Shown: in pieces, positions 44,394 through 53,350 of the stretch
How the letters are laid out: each line of letters begins with the position of its first letter
Position numbering within the stretch: position 1 is the stretch's first letter
Assembly: GCA_027076325.1 (NCBI GenBank)
Contig: JALTJZ010000015.1
Coordinates: 1 to 64,000 of the forward strand
Reading direction: 5' to 3'
Origin: Chromatiales bacterium
Lineage (GTDB): Bacteria > Pseudomonadota > Gammaproteobacteria > UBA6429 > Thiohalophilaceae
DNA: 64,000 nt
The notes under the pieces: generated by a model
What the model saw: the letters and a program-made list of their open reading frames with translations, nothing else
Told to the model about the DNA's origin: nothing
The model's database searches: none
Made by a program: the position numbers and the translations under genes

Positions 44394-45275
44394 CTAAACT
44401 AATGCCAGCGCCGGGCTGTCCTTGGCGGGTTTTAACCGATTCTGAGCACCCACCAGTTTACCCATCATCCGCAAATCCCGTGATGTCAGGTTCAGGGCAG
44501 CGTCGACCCAAATCTCGGCCACATCCATTAATTCATCGTAAGTGAGCGGATTAAGGTATTCTCGCACCCGCCGAATTGCCTGCAACCCGTTGCTGGCGCG
44601 ACGGTGACGCCGGATATAATTATGTACTGCCTGCACACCTTCTCCGGGTTCAGCCAGTGCATCGACCACCCCCAATTCATGCAATTCTTCAGCACTGAAC
44701 AGCCGACCCGCCGTAATCAATTCCTCGGCTCGTTGGAAATCAAGCTTACGCGACAACAAACTATAAGCCCCCATGCCAGGAAACAGGTTAAACAAAATTT
44801 CGGGTAAACCCAGCTCGATACCCTTTTCTGCAACCAGTACCGAACTTGACAGAGCCGCCTCAAAACCACCGCCCAACGCGCTCCCCTGAACCAGCGAAAT
44901 CGTTGTCAGTGGTAGATGCAGATGTGCCGAATTCAAATACAGCACATCAATACAAGCTTTGGCATAGGCCAACAGGCCTTGCCGGTCATGATTTTCAATA
45001 TGCTGCCTGAACAGGTTTAAGTCCCCCCCCAGATTAAAGACACCCGGCACATCTGACGACAGTACCAGGTAGGAAACAGCCAGCTCCTTACGTCTAACAG
45101 CAAACCCGACCTGTTCCTGAAAGTCGGCAATTTCCGCCAGCAGGGTAGGTGTAAAACAGGGACGCGGTGAAGCATGCATGTCGTACCATAGGCACTGCAA
45201 ATCCGGATCATAACGTGGGGTAAGTTGTTGAAAAGGACCAAAGCAATTCAATTTATATTCTGCTGCTAAACTCAT
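44394..45275 (-). CDS. rpfF: Crotonase-fold DSF synthase-like protein (RpfF type)
   Basis: This 293-residue member of the enoyl-CoA hydratase superfamily is closest in pattern to RpfF, which makes diffusible signal factor (cis-2-unsaturated fatty acids) from acyl-ACP. The two catalytic Glu residues are in QGSALGGGFEAALSSSVLVA and KGIELGLPEILFNLFPGMGA. The N-terminal YDPDLQCLWYDMH and the GVFNLGGDLNLFRQHI segment also fit RpfF. A strong AAGGAGA precedes the ATG. No RpfC/RpfG sensor pair is visible in the window, so the output is unknown. A Fur-box-like site lies 57 bases upstream. Confidence 0.87.
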   Translation of the reverse strand: MSLAAEYKLNCFGPFQQLTPRYDPDLQCLWYDMHASPRPCFTPTLLAEIADFQEQVGFAVRRKELAVSYLVLSSDVPGVFNLGGDLNLFRQHIENHDRQGLLAYAKACIDVLYLNSAHLHLPLTTISLVQGSALGGGFEAALSSSVLVAEKGIELGLPEILFNLFPGMGAYSLLSRKLDFQRAEELITAGRLFSAEELHELGVVDALAEPGEGVQAVHNYIRRHRRASNGLQAIRRVREYLNPLTYDELMDVAEIWVDAALNLTSRDLRMMGKLVGAQNRLKPAKDSPALALV

Positions 45276-45331
45276 ATGTATTCTCCTTGTTGGTTTCGGA
45301 AAGAAACGTACTCGTCTAGCGTCCTGTGCCT

Positions 45332-45350
45332 GATAATGATTGTCAATGAC
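45332..45350. promoter_or_regulatory. Fur-box-like site between rpfF-like and yggX genes
   Basis: GATAATGATTGTCAATGAC matches the classical 19-base Fur consensus at 14 positions, including the whole left GATAATGAT. It lies ~57 bases before the rpfF-like ATG on the minus strand and ~185 bases before yggX. Iron-dependent control of the rpfF-like gene is suggested. A separate unlabelled stretch 45396-45534 shows nothing else. Confidence 0.5.
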
Positions 45351-45377
45351 CGCCAGCCCGCAAAAACCGTACCCGGT

Positions 45378-45395
45378 TCATGTTTTAGAACATGA
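45378..45395. promoter_or_regulatory. Palindrome TCATGTT-TTAG-AACATGA, possible operator
   Basis: An exact 7-bp inverted repeat with a 4-base loop lies in the divergent promoter region of the rpfF-like gene and yggX, 28 bases from the Fur-box-like site. No T-run follows. It could bind a dimeric regulator; which one cannot be told. Confidence 0.4.
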
Positions 45396-45534
45396 TCTGC
45401 TGATTATTCAACAAAAATTGGCCACGATAACTATTTCCAGGCTAATCGGAAAAAAAACAAAGAGTTTTTAATAAAATATATCTTAAATTAGTGTAGTTGT
45501 TTAAAATAAGCTCTCCAATTTTGAGGTAAGCACT

Positions 45535-45819
45535 ATGTCACGTATGGTTTTTTGTCAGCACTTAAATAAAGAAGCCGAAGGGCTCGAATCTGTTCCTATG
45601 CCCGGTGAACTGGGCCAGCGTATTTATGAAAATATTTCGAATGAGGGTTGGACAAAGTGGCTCGAACGCCTAACCAGCATCATTAATGAAAATCAGCTTA
45701 ATACCGCCGATCCGGCAGCTATCCAGATCATAGAACAACATATGCTCGGCTTTTTGTTTAACGAAGGCGGACAGGGGCAGCTACCTGACGGGTTTCAGCC
45801 ACCCGGTGGGAAGAAATAA
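45535..45819 (+). CDS. yggX: Fe(II)-trafficking / oxidative-damage protection protein YggX
   Basis: This 94-residue cytosolic protein has the YggX signature: RMVFCQHLNKEAEGLE with the conserved Cys7, PMPGELGQRIYENISNEGW and a C-terminal EQHMLGFLFNE. YggX protects Fe-S clusters and DNA from oxidative damage in enterobacteria and is linked to iron trafficking. A good GAGGT ribosome site precedes the ATG. It is followed by a NUDIX gene after 25 bases and stands near a Fur-box-like site, consistent with iron metabolism. Confidence 0.95.
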   Translation: MSRMVFCQHLNKEAEGLESVPMPGELGQRIYENISNEGWTKWLERLTSIINENQLNTADPAAIQIIEQHMLGFLFNEGGQGQLPDGFQPPGGKK

Positions 45820-45844
45820 CAACCACCGCACAGCAGCCCAAACC

Positions 45845-46393
45845 ATGAATTATTGCAGTGAATGCGGAAAAACGGTTGAACTGAAAATACCGGATGGTGA
45901 TAATCGGCAACGGCATGTTTGCCAGCACTGCAATATTATCCACTATAAGAACCCGAAAATTGTTGCCGGCTGTTTGCCGGTGTGGGAAGACAAAGTGCTG
46001 CTTTGCAAACGCGCTATTGAACCGCGCCATGGTTACTGGACGTTACCCGCTGGCTTTATGGAAAATAACGAAACACTGGAACAGGCCGCAACCCGTGAAT
46101 CCGTTGAAGAAGCCAATGCAAATCTGGAAATAACCAGCCTGTATACGGTCATCAGCCTGCCGAATATTGACCAGATTTATATGCTCTACCTCGCCAAACT
46201 GGTTGACCTGAATTTTTCAGCCGGTATCGAAAGCCTCGATGTTCAGCTTTTTACTGAACAGCAAATTCCGTGGAATAAACTGGCTTTTCGTACGATCGAC
46301 TTTACCTTAAAACGCTATTTTGAAGATCGAAAAAACAACCACTTCCCGGTTCACACCAGTTTTATAGAAAAACATAATCGCTACCAACCCTGA
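45845..46393 (+). CDS. NUDIX hydrolase with N-terminal zinc ribbon
   Basis: Read from the ATG at 45845, 182 residues. It has an N-terminal zinc ribbon (YCSECGK ... RHVCQHCNIIHY), typical of NUDIX enzymes of the NudC-related group. The NUDIX box starts at GFMENNETLEQAATRESVEE (G-x5-E-x7-REUxEE) with the E and EE residues present. A KIVAGCLPVWEDKVLLCKRA strand precedes the box. Such enzymes hydrolyse nucleoside diphosphate-linked substrates such as ADP-ribose, NADH or FAD; the substrate is not known. It probably shares the yggX transcript. Confidence 0.88.
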   Translation: MNYCSECGKTVELKIPDGDNRQRHVCQHCNIIHYKNPKIVAGCLPVWEDKVLLCKRAIEPRHGYWTLPAGFMENNETLEQAATRESVEEANANLEITSLYTVISLPNIDQIYMLYLAKLVDLNFSAGIESLDVQLFTEQQIPWNKLAFRTIDFTLKRYFEDRKNNHFPVHTSFIEKHNRYQP

Positions 46394-46440
46394 AATGTAA
46401 TGCCATTGTTTATAACATGACATAAAAACTAAACGCACCC

Positions 46441-48327
46441 ATGCTTAAATTTACTGAACTCGCTTTACGCCGTGGCACAAAAGAATTATTCCGCGACGTT
46501 AACCTGACCGTGCATGCCGGACAAAAAGTAGGCATCACCGGTGGCAATGGTGTGGGTAAATCCAGTTTATTTGCCTTAATTCAGGGTCGACTGCACGCCG
46601 ATACGGGCGAGGTCAGCTTCCCCAAAAACATAAAAATAGCCCATGTTGCCCAGGAAACACCGGCGCTTGATCAAACCGCTATTGACTATGTTCTTGATGG
46701 TGATATTGAATTACGCCAACTTGAAAATAAAATTAGAATTGCCGAACAAAAAGATGACGGCGAAGCGCTCGCCCACTATTACAGCGAAATGGAATCCATT
46801 GGTGGCTATAGTGCCAACAGCCATGCCGCAACATTGCTGCACGGTCTGGGGTTTACTTCAGCGCAAGAACGGCAGTCGGTTAAAAGTTTTTCCGGCGGCT
46901 GGCGAATGCGCCTGAATTTAGCACAAGCTTTAATACGTCGTTCCGACATGTTGCTGCTTGACGAACCCACTAACCACCTGGATCTCGATGCCGTTATCTG
47001 GCTGGAAAACTGGCTACGCCAGTACAAAGGTACCCTGCTGCTTATTTCACATGACCGAGATTTTCTGGATAACGTGGCCACCCATATTGCACACATCGAA
47101 CATGCACAAATCAACTATTACACTGGCAACTATTCGGCCTTTGAACTTCGCCGCGCCGAGCAACTCGCCAGCCAGCAATCGGCATTTGAAAAACAACAGC
47201 GCGAAATTCAACATATGCACAAATTTGTTGAACGCTTTAAAGCTAAAGCCACCAAGGCACGTCAGGCGCAAAGTCGGGTAAAAGCACTGGAACGCATGGA
47301 AATAATTGCACCTGCCCACGTAGATTCACCGTTCAAGTTTCAATTTCAAACCGCAGAAAAAATACCAAATATTCTGATTAACCTGGATAAAGTGGATGCC
47401 GGATATGCAGATAAAACCATATTAAGCCAAATCAAGTTTTCAATTCGCCCGGGTGATCGTATCGGCTTACTAGGCCACAATGGTGCAGGCAAATCCACAC
47501 TGATAAAATTACTGGCAGGGGAAATACAAGCTCAGCATGGGGAAATACATTTTGCAAAAGAACTTAAAACGGGGTATTTCGCACAACACCAACTCGAACA
47601 ACTGGATCCGGAAGCCAGCCCCCTGTTGCACTTACAACGAATAGACAAACGCGCCACAGAAAGTGAACTACGTAAGTATCTGGGTGGTTTTGCTTTTAAT
47701 AAAGACATGGCGCTGGATCCCGTTGCGCCTTTATCCGGTGGCGAAAAAGCTCGGCTGGTTTTAGCTCTGCTGGTATACCAGAAACCCAACTTATTATTAC
47801 TCGACGAACCCACCAACCACCTTGATCTGGAAATGCGCCATGCCTTAACCATTGCCATGCAGTCCTTTGAAGGTGCAATGATTATTGTCTCACATGACCG
47901 GCACTTATTAAGAACCGTAACAGACACACTGTTTTTAGTTTCAAAAGGAACAGCCGAACTCTTTGAGGGTGATCTGGATGACTACAAGCAATGGGTTAAT
48001 AACGAAAACAAACGTCAAAAACAAAATAGTGATAAAGAAACCAACCCTGATTCAGCCAATTCTTCTACCCGTCATAATACTGCTAAACGTGCACAGCAAA
48101 AGCCCTTACAGAACAAGCTTAAAAAACTGGATAAGCAGCTCGAACAATTAACCACTAAAAAAACCAGTATCGAATCAGCGCTGGCAGATGACCTAAATTA
48201 CACGGCTGAAAATAAAGACACACTCGATAGCCTACTGGCAGAGCAGGCAAAAATTAATACCGAATTAGAACATGTAGAAATCGAATGGATGGAAACCAGT
48301 GAAGCATTGCAAAATCTGAACGGCTAA
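46441..48327 (+). CDS. yheS: ABC-F ATPase (YheS-like)
   Basis: This 628-residue ABC-F protein has two nucleotide-binding domains: Walker A in GGNGVGKSS (~32) and GHNGAGKST (~345), signatures SFSGGWRMRLNLAQAL and LSGGEKARLVLALL, and Walker B LLLDEPTNHLDLDAV and LLLDEPTNHLDLEMR. The linker between the domains contains an HKFVERFKAKATKARQAQSR helix that can reach the ribosomal P-site region. A C-terminal coiled coil (~530-628) is present. ABC-F proteins act on ribosomes; YheS relieves stalling. Similar Uup proteins also bind DNA branches. No membrane domain, so not a transporter. Confidence 0.93.
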   Translation: MLKFTELALRRGTKELFRDVNLTVHAGQKVGITGGNGVGKSSLFALIQGRLHADTGEVSFPKNIKIAHVAQETPALDQTAIDYVLDGDIELRQLENKIRIAEQKDDGEALAHYYSEMESIGGYSANSHAATLLHGLGFTSAQERQSVKSFSGGWRMRLNLAQALIRRSDMLLLDEPTNHLDLDAVIWLENWLRQYKGTLLLISHDRDFLDNVATHIAHIEHAQINYYTGNYSAFELRRAEQLASQQSAFEKQQREIQHMHKFVERFKAKATKARQAQSRVKALERMEIIAPAHVDSPFKFQFQTAEKIPNILINLDKVDAGYADKTILSQIKFSIRPGDRIGLLGHNGAGKSTLIKLLAGEIQAQHGEIHFAKELKTGYFAQHQLEQLDPEASPLLHLQRIDKRATESELRKYLGGFAFNKDMALDPVAPLSGGEKARLVLALLVYQKPNLLLLDEPTNHLDLEMRHALTIAMQSFEGAMIIVSHDRHLLRTVTDTLFLVSKGTAELFEGDLDDYKQWVNNENKRQKQNSDKETNPDSANSSTRHNTAKRAQQKPLQNKLKKLDKQLEQLTTKKTSIESALADDLNYTAENKDTLDSLLAEQAKINTELEHVEIEWMETSEALQNLNG

Positions 48328-48421
48328 ACATTGCCTGAGTTATTCAACAGCGTTGATATGCCACCTGTACACAGAGCAGTAGTAGTGTTATATAAAATAG
48401 AGAATACCGTCTGGAGGGGGT

Positions 48422-49198
48422 ATGAGTTCAATATCAGTCATCATTCTAACGAAAAATGAGCAGGAAAATATTGGCAACTGTATAAAATCTGCAAGCTGGG
48501 CGGATGAAGTTATCGTCTATGACAGTAATAGCACTGACAACACAGCAAAAACAGCAACCGAGCTCGGTGCCACTGTCATCACTGATCCGCTCTGGGAAGG
48601 CTATGGCCCACAGCGAATAAAAGCCCAGAAACATGCAAACAGTGACTGGGTGTTTATGTTAGATGCAGATGAGGTTATTACCGATGCACTTAAACTTGAA
48701 ATTCAGAAAAAATTAAAACTGAATAATACTTCCGTTATCTATGCTGTACCCCGTCTATCGTATTGCTTTGGCCGTTTTATTCGTCATAGTGGCTGGTACC
48801 CGGACTTTGTTCACCGCTTATACCCTAAAGACAAGACCCGGTATAACAACGCAATGGTACATGAAAAATTACAAATACCTGACACCATGCAAGTTGAAGA
48901 ATTAAGCTCTGATTTGTTGCATTACACCTACAAAGACATGAATCATTATTTGGTTAAGTCAGCAAACTATGCAGCAATTTGGGCAAAAGACAAACACAGC
49001 AAAGGTAAAACAACAAATTTAACAACAGCCGTACTGCATGGCACCGGTTGTTTTATTAAAATGTACATTATACGAGCCGGTTTTCTCGATGGTAAACAAG
49101 GCTTTTTATTAGCACTGTTATCTGCGCATTCAACCTTTGTTAAATATGCTGATTTATGGTCGTATCAATATAAAAACAATAAAGGCCATTGCGAGTGA
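48422..49198 (+). CDS. Family 2 glycosyltransferase (WaaE/KdtX-like)
   Basis: This 258-residue GT2 enzyme starts behind GGAGGGGGT with the N-terminal ISVIILTKNEQENIGNCI, the YDSNSTDNTAK loop, the DWVFMLDADEVIT metal motif and RLYPKDKTRYNN. These match the lipopolysaccharide core beta-1,4-glucosyltransferase WaaE/KdtX. It probably adds a sugar to the inner core or another envelope glycan. A GT4 gene follows (start within 8 bases of the stop when GTG at 49206 is used), and the two may act in series. Confidence 0.88.
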   Translation: MSSISVIILTKNEQENIGNCIKSASWADEVIVYDSNSTDNTAKTATELGATVITDPLWEGYGPQRIKAQKHANSDWVFMLDADEVITDALKLEIQKKLKLNNTSVIYAVPRLSYCFGRFIRHSGWYPDFVHRLYPKDKTRYNNAMVHEKLQIPDTMQVEELSSDLLHYTYKDMNHYLVKSANYAAIWAKDKHSKGKTTNLTTAVLHGTGCFIKMYIIRAGFLDGKQGFLLALLSAHSTFVKYADLWSYQYKNNKGHCE

Positions 49199-49205
49199 CA
49201 CCACA

Positions 49206-50303
49206 GTGAATATTTTAGTGCTATGTTTATCACCTGGAAAGGGTGGCCTGGAATTATATGCTCGTCGTTCTACTAAAATAATCGAAGAGCTGGGACACCA
49301 ATGCATAACCGTAAGCAACCCAAATTCCACAGTCTTTAAAGCAAATAACGAGCCTGACAAAAAACGAATCTTCTCGCTAAAAACCTCGTTTCACCTGTTA
49401 CCTCTTTATGCCGCTCTTAAGTTAGCACGTATCATTGACACGAATAATATTGATGTTATCCATATTCACTGGAGCAAGGATTTTAATCTTGCTGTGTTTG
49501 CCAAATTATTCAGTTCTCGTCATGTAAAATTAATTTATACACGCCATATGGCCATCACGCGCTACAAAAACGATTTTTACCATAAGTTCTTATACCGCCA
49601 TGTTGACCGATTTATTGTCATAACAAAACAGCTAATGAAGGAAGCCTGTCAGTTTTTGCCACTACCGGAATCTAAAATCAAACTGCTTCATCATGGTATA
49701 AACAAACCCAATTTAAAAGCACCAAATTGCGATAAGTTCAAACTCACCCATACGCCCGGCAATTATTTGCATATTGCTATTTTTAGCCGAATTGAAGAAG
49801 GAAAGGGGCAACATTTGTTAGTTGAGGCTGCGCGCGCGCTTAAAGATAGAAATAAGGAAATACATGTTACCGTCATTGGTCATGTTATGGATCAGGTCTA
49901 TTACCAGAATCTGGAAACATCCATTCGTAAATATAACTTAAATACACAATTTCATTTCCATCCATTTATTGAGTCTGCTTCAGCATATATGTCCTGTTTT
50001 GATGTTATTGCTTTAACAACACATACTGAAACTTTTGGCCTGGTACTGATTGAAGCCATGCAAGCAGGGGTTGCTGTCATTGGCAGTAATGCTGGCGGGG
50101 TACCTGAAATTATTAATGATCAGCTCACTGGCTTGTTATTTGAACCCGGTGATGTGGAGTCATTAACCCGTACAATAGAATATTATTACGATAACCCCGA
50201 TTCACGAAAAAAAATGGCCACACAAGGACAAAAATTTGTTGCCGTGAACTTTTCAGAACAACAACATAAAAACTCACTTAATAAAATTTTGGAAGATTTT
50301 TAA
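49206..50303 (+). CDS. Family 4 glycosyltransferase
   Basis: Read from the GTG at 49206 (NILVLCLSPGKGGLELYARR), 365 residues. An ATG at 49137 would overlap the GT2 gene by 62 bases and adds a non-conserved tail. Typical GT-B features are an N-terminal G-x-GG-x-E loop (PGKGGLELYARRS), the AIFSRIEEGKGQHLLVEAAR donor-domain strand and the C-terminal E-x7-E motif ETFGLVLIEAMQAGVAVIGS with NAGGVPEII. It transfers a sugar from a nucleotide donor, probably in LPS or exopolysaccharide assembly. Acceptor and sugar are unknown. Confidence 0.9.
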   Translation: MNILVLCLSPGKGGLELYARRSTKIIEELGHQCITVSNPNSTVFKANNEPDKKRIFSLKTSFHLLPLYAALKLARIIDTNNIDVIHIHWSKDFNLAVFAKLFSSRHVKLIYTRHMAITRYKNDFYHKFLYRHVDRFIVITKQLMKEACQFLPLPESKIKLLHHGINKPNLKAPNCDKFKLTHTPGNYLHIAIFSRIEEGKGQHLLVEAARALKDRNKEIHVTVIGHVMDQVYYQNLETSIRKYNLNTQFHFHPFIESASAYMSCFDVIALTTHTETFGLVLIEAMQAGVAVIGSNAGGVPEIINDQLTGLLFEPGDVESLTRTIEYYYDNPDSRKKMATQGQKFVAVNFSEQQHKNSLNKILEDF

Positions 50304-50403
50304 ACATCACCTGATTCACTTGCAGATGAAACACTCCTGTCCGAAATAGAAAATCAGCCACCCCTAATATAGCCACTCTTTTATTCAGACTAAACGATGA
50401 ATT

Positions 50404-50419
50404 TGTGATAACAATCACA
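50404..50419. promoter_or_regulatory. CRP-type binding site upstream of the M48-like gene
   Basis: TGTGATAACAATCACA contains perfect TGTGA and TCACA half-sites separated by six bases, the CRP/Vfr consensus pattern. It is ~98 bases before the ATG at 50517, with an AT-rich stretch (CTATACTTTATAG) downstream that may contain the promoter elements. Control by cAMP is suggested. Confidence 0.65.
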
Positions 50420-50516
50420 TCTATACTTTATAGTTGCGCTATGGTATTTATGAAATAATAGCAATTAAACACAAACCCCACTATTTTTCAGTCGACACAA
50501 CCATCTGGACTGCTTT

Positions 50517-52007
50517 ATGTTAGAACTGATTGAAAGTTTAAACAGTTTTCAGCATCGCTCGGCGAAGCTTTATCTTGCACTGGTTGTTGCCTTCGCACTG
50601 TTGGGTATTTCGCTTATTTTATTTTTTCCAATTTTGAGCCTGTTGCTGCTTGCGTCTGCCATCACTTCATTGTTTACAATGACTTCTTTTGGCGACCTTG
50701 CTCCTCTGTTATATCAACTGCCACTGGCGGCGTTATCCGCTTATTTATTTTATAGATTCATTACTATTGAATTAAACATACCAAAAGCATCTAATATTTA
50801 CATTACCATCAACAAAAAGAAAACCCCAAAACTTATCGCTTTAATAGAAGAATTAGAACAGCATTTTAATATCCGCCATATTGACTCCATACTCATAACC
50901 GACCAGTTTGATATCAGCATACACAATACACCTCAATACGGTATTCCACAGCTGGGGCAAACCAGCCTGCAAATTGGCTTACCCCTGATGCAAACTGTTT
51001 CAGCCACACAATTTAAAATACTGCTTGCGCGACGTATTGGCCAGTTATCTCTCACAAATAATAAAGTGACAGGTAGAATTAGTCTGTTTCAGGATCAATT
51101 GCAGCAATACTTAAATACCTGCCAGCACACTACACACTGGTCATTAAAGCCTTTTTTTTACCTTATTCGCAGCTACCAGAAAATTTTTACTGCTATTGCT
51201 TTTTACGCAATACGAATGGAAGAACTTACTGCAGATCAATATGCTCTGGATATAGCAGACGGTAATGACTTTTCACAAACCCTGTCACAGACTATTATCG
51301 CCAGTCATTATTTAAAAAATACTTTCTGGGTATCCATGTATAAACTGCAACGGCAATACCCCAATAAAATGATTTTTCCACATGCCAATATGGCCCTCTC
51401 TTTTGCGCAAAGTATTAAAACCGAACGGTCACAGAAATTAATTGCAGAGCAATTTCAAAAATTAAATGACTTTCACTGTTCAGCTCCCCTGTTAAGAACA
51501 CGCTTATACGAAATGGGCTACGAAAACTACAAGCTGCCCGAACCTTTTAGCACAACAGCAGCACAAATTTATTTAGACAGTGCACTGCCTAAAGTAACCC
51601 GAATATTCGATAAACTGTGGTTACAACGCTTACAAAATCAACGTGAAACAAGCACTCAACTTAACAGCAATGAACAGCGACTGCATCTTTTAGCCAGCAA
51701 AATACAGCAACAACCTTTATCCGCTGACGAAACCTGGGAATTTGCCGTGCTGACAGAAAAAATCACCGGCTACCATGCCGCTATTCCTATATATAAGAAA
51801 ATTCTGGAACGTAACCCCATGCATGCCAAAGCCATGTTTGCGATTGGCCGTATTTTATTGTCGTATAACGACCCAACCGGACTCGATGCATTAAACAAGG
51901 CCACCTTCCTTGAACCCGCAATGCAAAAAACGGCCGATGAATTAATCGCCCGTTATCACACGCGTGTTAAAACCACTCCCGAACCGGCTGATGAAATGTT
52001 TGCTTAA
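50517..52007 (+). CDS. Membrane protein with degenerate M48 peptidase domain and TPR tail
   Basis: This 496-residue protein has two or three N-terminal membrane segments (~16-85). The region ~100-300 follows the M48 peptidase plan, but the HExxH zinc motif is replaced by ARRIGQLSL at the matching helix (~180), while EELTADQYALDIADG matches the third-ligand helix (~238). Peptidase activity is therefore unlikely. The C-terminal ~100 residues contain TPR-like helices (GYHAAIPIYKKILERNPMHA and KAMFAIGRIL). Pseudo-proteases of this type can act as adaptors. It stands behind a CRP-type site and precedes ApbE by 100 bases. Confidence 0.7.
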   Translation: MLELIESLNSFQHRSAKLYLALVVAFALLGISLILFFPILSLLLLASAITSLFTMTSFGDLAPLLYQLPLAALSAYLFYRFITIELNIPKASNIYITINKKKTPKLIALIEELEQHFNIRHIDSILITDQFDISIHNTPQYGIPQLGQTSLQIGLPLMQTVSATQFKILLARRIGQLSLTNNKVTGRISLFQDQLQQYLNTCQHTTHWSLKPFFYLIRSYQKIFTAIAFYAIRMEELTADQYALDIADGNDFSQTLSQTIIASHYLKNTFWVSMYKLQRQYPNKMIFPHANMALSFAQSIKTERSQKLIAEQFQKLNDFHCSAPLLRTRLYEMGYENYKLPEPFSTTAAQIYLDSALPKVTRIFDKLWLQRLQNQRETSTQLNSNEQRLHLLASKIQQQPLSADETWEFAVLTEKITGYHAAIPIYKKILERNPMHAKAMFAIGRILLSYNDPTGLDALNKATFLEPAMQKTADELIARYHTRVKTTPEPADEMFA

Positions 52008-52107
52008 AGTGAGATAAAGTAACTGCGGCTATAAAAAACAAATAAACTTTCTTCTATTACCAAATTAATTGATATTAACGCCCACCAAAGTTTATTAAAC
52101 TAACAAG

Positions 52108-53100
52108 ATGTTATTTCGTTTATTCTTTATATTCATTGTCTCTTACGGCTATTCACAGCCATTGCTTGCTGACTGGTACAAACAGTACTGGGATATAATG
52201 GGCACCCGCGTGGGTGTTGAACTTTGGCATATGGATAAGCACACCGCAAAAAAAGCAATCAATGCTGTACAGGCAGAAATGCAGCGCATTGATAAAACCA
52301 TGAGCCCGTTTATAGCAAGTAGCGAGGTTTCACTTATTAATCGCGAAGCGGCTGAACATCCGGTAAAAATCAGTCGGGAACTGTTTAAACTTATCCTTAA
52401 AGCACAAACCCTTTCTAAAAAATCAAACGGGGTGTTTGATATTACCTTTGCCAGCATTGGCTATTTGTACAACTATCGGGCACACCAGCGACCAGCAGAC
52501 AAAGTCATTCAAAACAACCTGACTAAAGTAAATTACAGGCAAATTCAATTACGGCCAAAAACATCTGAAATTTATTTTAAGCAAAAAGGCATGCGCATCG
52601 ATCTGGGCGGTATCGCCAAAGGCCATGCGGTTGATCGTAGCATCCAGAAACTTGCTACATTTGGGATACGCAACGCCATGGTGATGGCCGGTGGCGACAG
52701 CCGCCTGTTAGGTGATAAAAAGGGGAAACCCTGGATTACCGGTATTCGCCATCCCCGCCAAAAAGGAAAATACGTGGTTATCCTGCCACTGGAAAATACC
52801 GCCATTTCAACTTCGGGCGATTATGAACGTTTCTTTATCGAAGACGACATTCGCTACCACCATATTATCCAGCCAAAAACAGGTAAATCAGCCCGCAACA
52901 ACCAAAGTGTCACTGTACTAGGCCCCGAGACCACCACAACGGATGCACTTTCAACCACCCTCTTTATATTGCCCACCCAAACAGCGCTCAGGTTAGTAAA
53001 TTCACTGCCCCAATACGACGCGATCATTATTGATAATCAGGGTGTGTTACACTACTCGTCAGGGTTAAAACAACAAAGAACGCATAATAATATTGATTAA
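52108..53100 (+). CDS. apbE: FAD:protein FMN transferase ApbE
   Basis: This 330-residue exported ApbE protein attaches FMN from FAD covalently to Thr/Ser residues of partner redox proteins in the periplasm. The signal peptide (1-20) ends near PLLAD. Family motifs are IMGTRVGVELW, NGVFDITFASIGYLYN, the RIDLGGIAKGHAVDR loop, VMAGGDSRLLG, ISTSGDYERFF, YHHIIQPKTGKSA and TTTDALSTTLF with the metal-site Asp. It is 250 bases upstream of a c-haem lipoprotein operon. Possible flavin acceptors include those exported proteins; I see no clear D-x-x-[ST]GAT consensus in them. Confidence 0.93.
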   Translation: MLFRLFFIFIVSYGYSQPLLADWYKQYWDIMGTRVGVELWHMDKHTAKKAINAVQAEMQRIDKTMSPFIASSEVSLINREAAEHPVKISRELFKLILKAQTLSKKSNGVFDITFASIGYLYNYRAHQRPADKVIQNNLTKVNYRQIQLRPKTSEIYFKQKGMRIDLGGIAKGHAVDRSIQKLATFGIRNAMVMAGGDSRLLGDKKGKPWITGIRHPRQKGKYVVILPLENTAISTSGDYERFFIEDDIRYHHIIQPKTGKSARNNQSVTVLGPETTTTDALSTTLFILPTQTALRLVNSLPQYDAIIIDNQGVLHYSSGLKQQRTHNNID

Positions 53101-53350
53101 TCTGCTTATAAATTAGCCAAATAGCAATGGACTTCACAGAATAAGCCTTTAAATAATAAGGGGAATTCAATTATGTGACCGGGCTAACAGCGAAAATTGT
53201 TACAAACATCTAAATTTAGACCCATTACAAGCACAGCAGAGTGCACTAACAATCAGGGTCAATGTCGTTCACGCTTAACAATAAGGCACTTTAGTGTGTA
53301 AGCTCGCGGCTTTATTTATTAATAGGTGCCTAAACTAAGGGGAAACAAAT

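Noticed and set aside
53101-53350. A regulatory RNA or gene between apbE and the tri-haem gene
   Set aside because: The stretch has only a short CACTTTAGTG palindrome and no ORF or stable fold that I can support.
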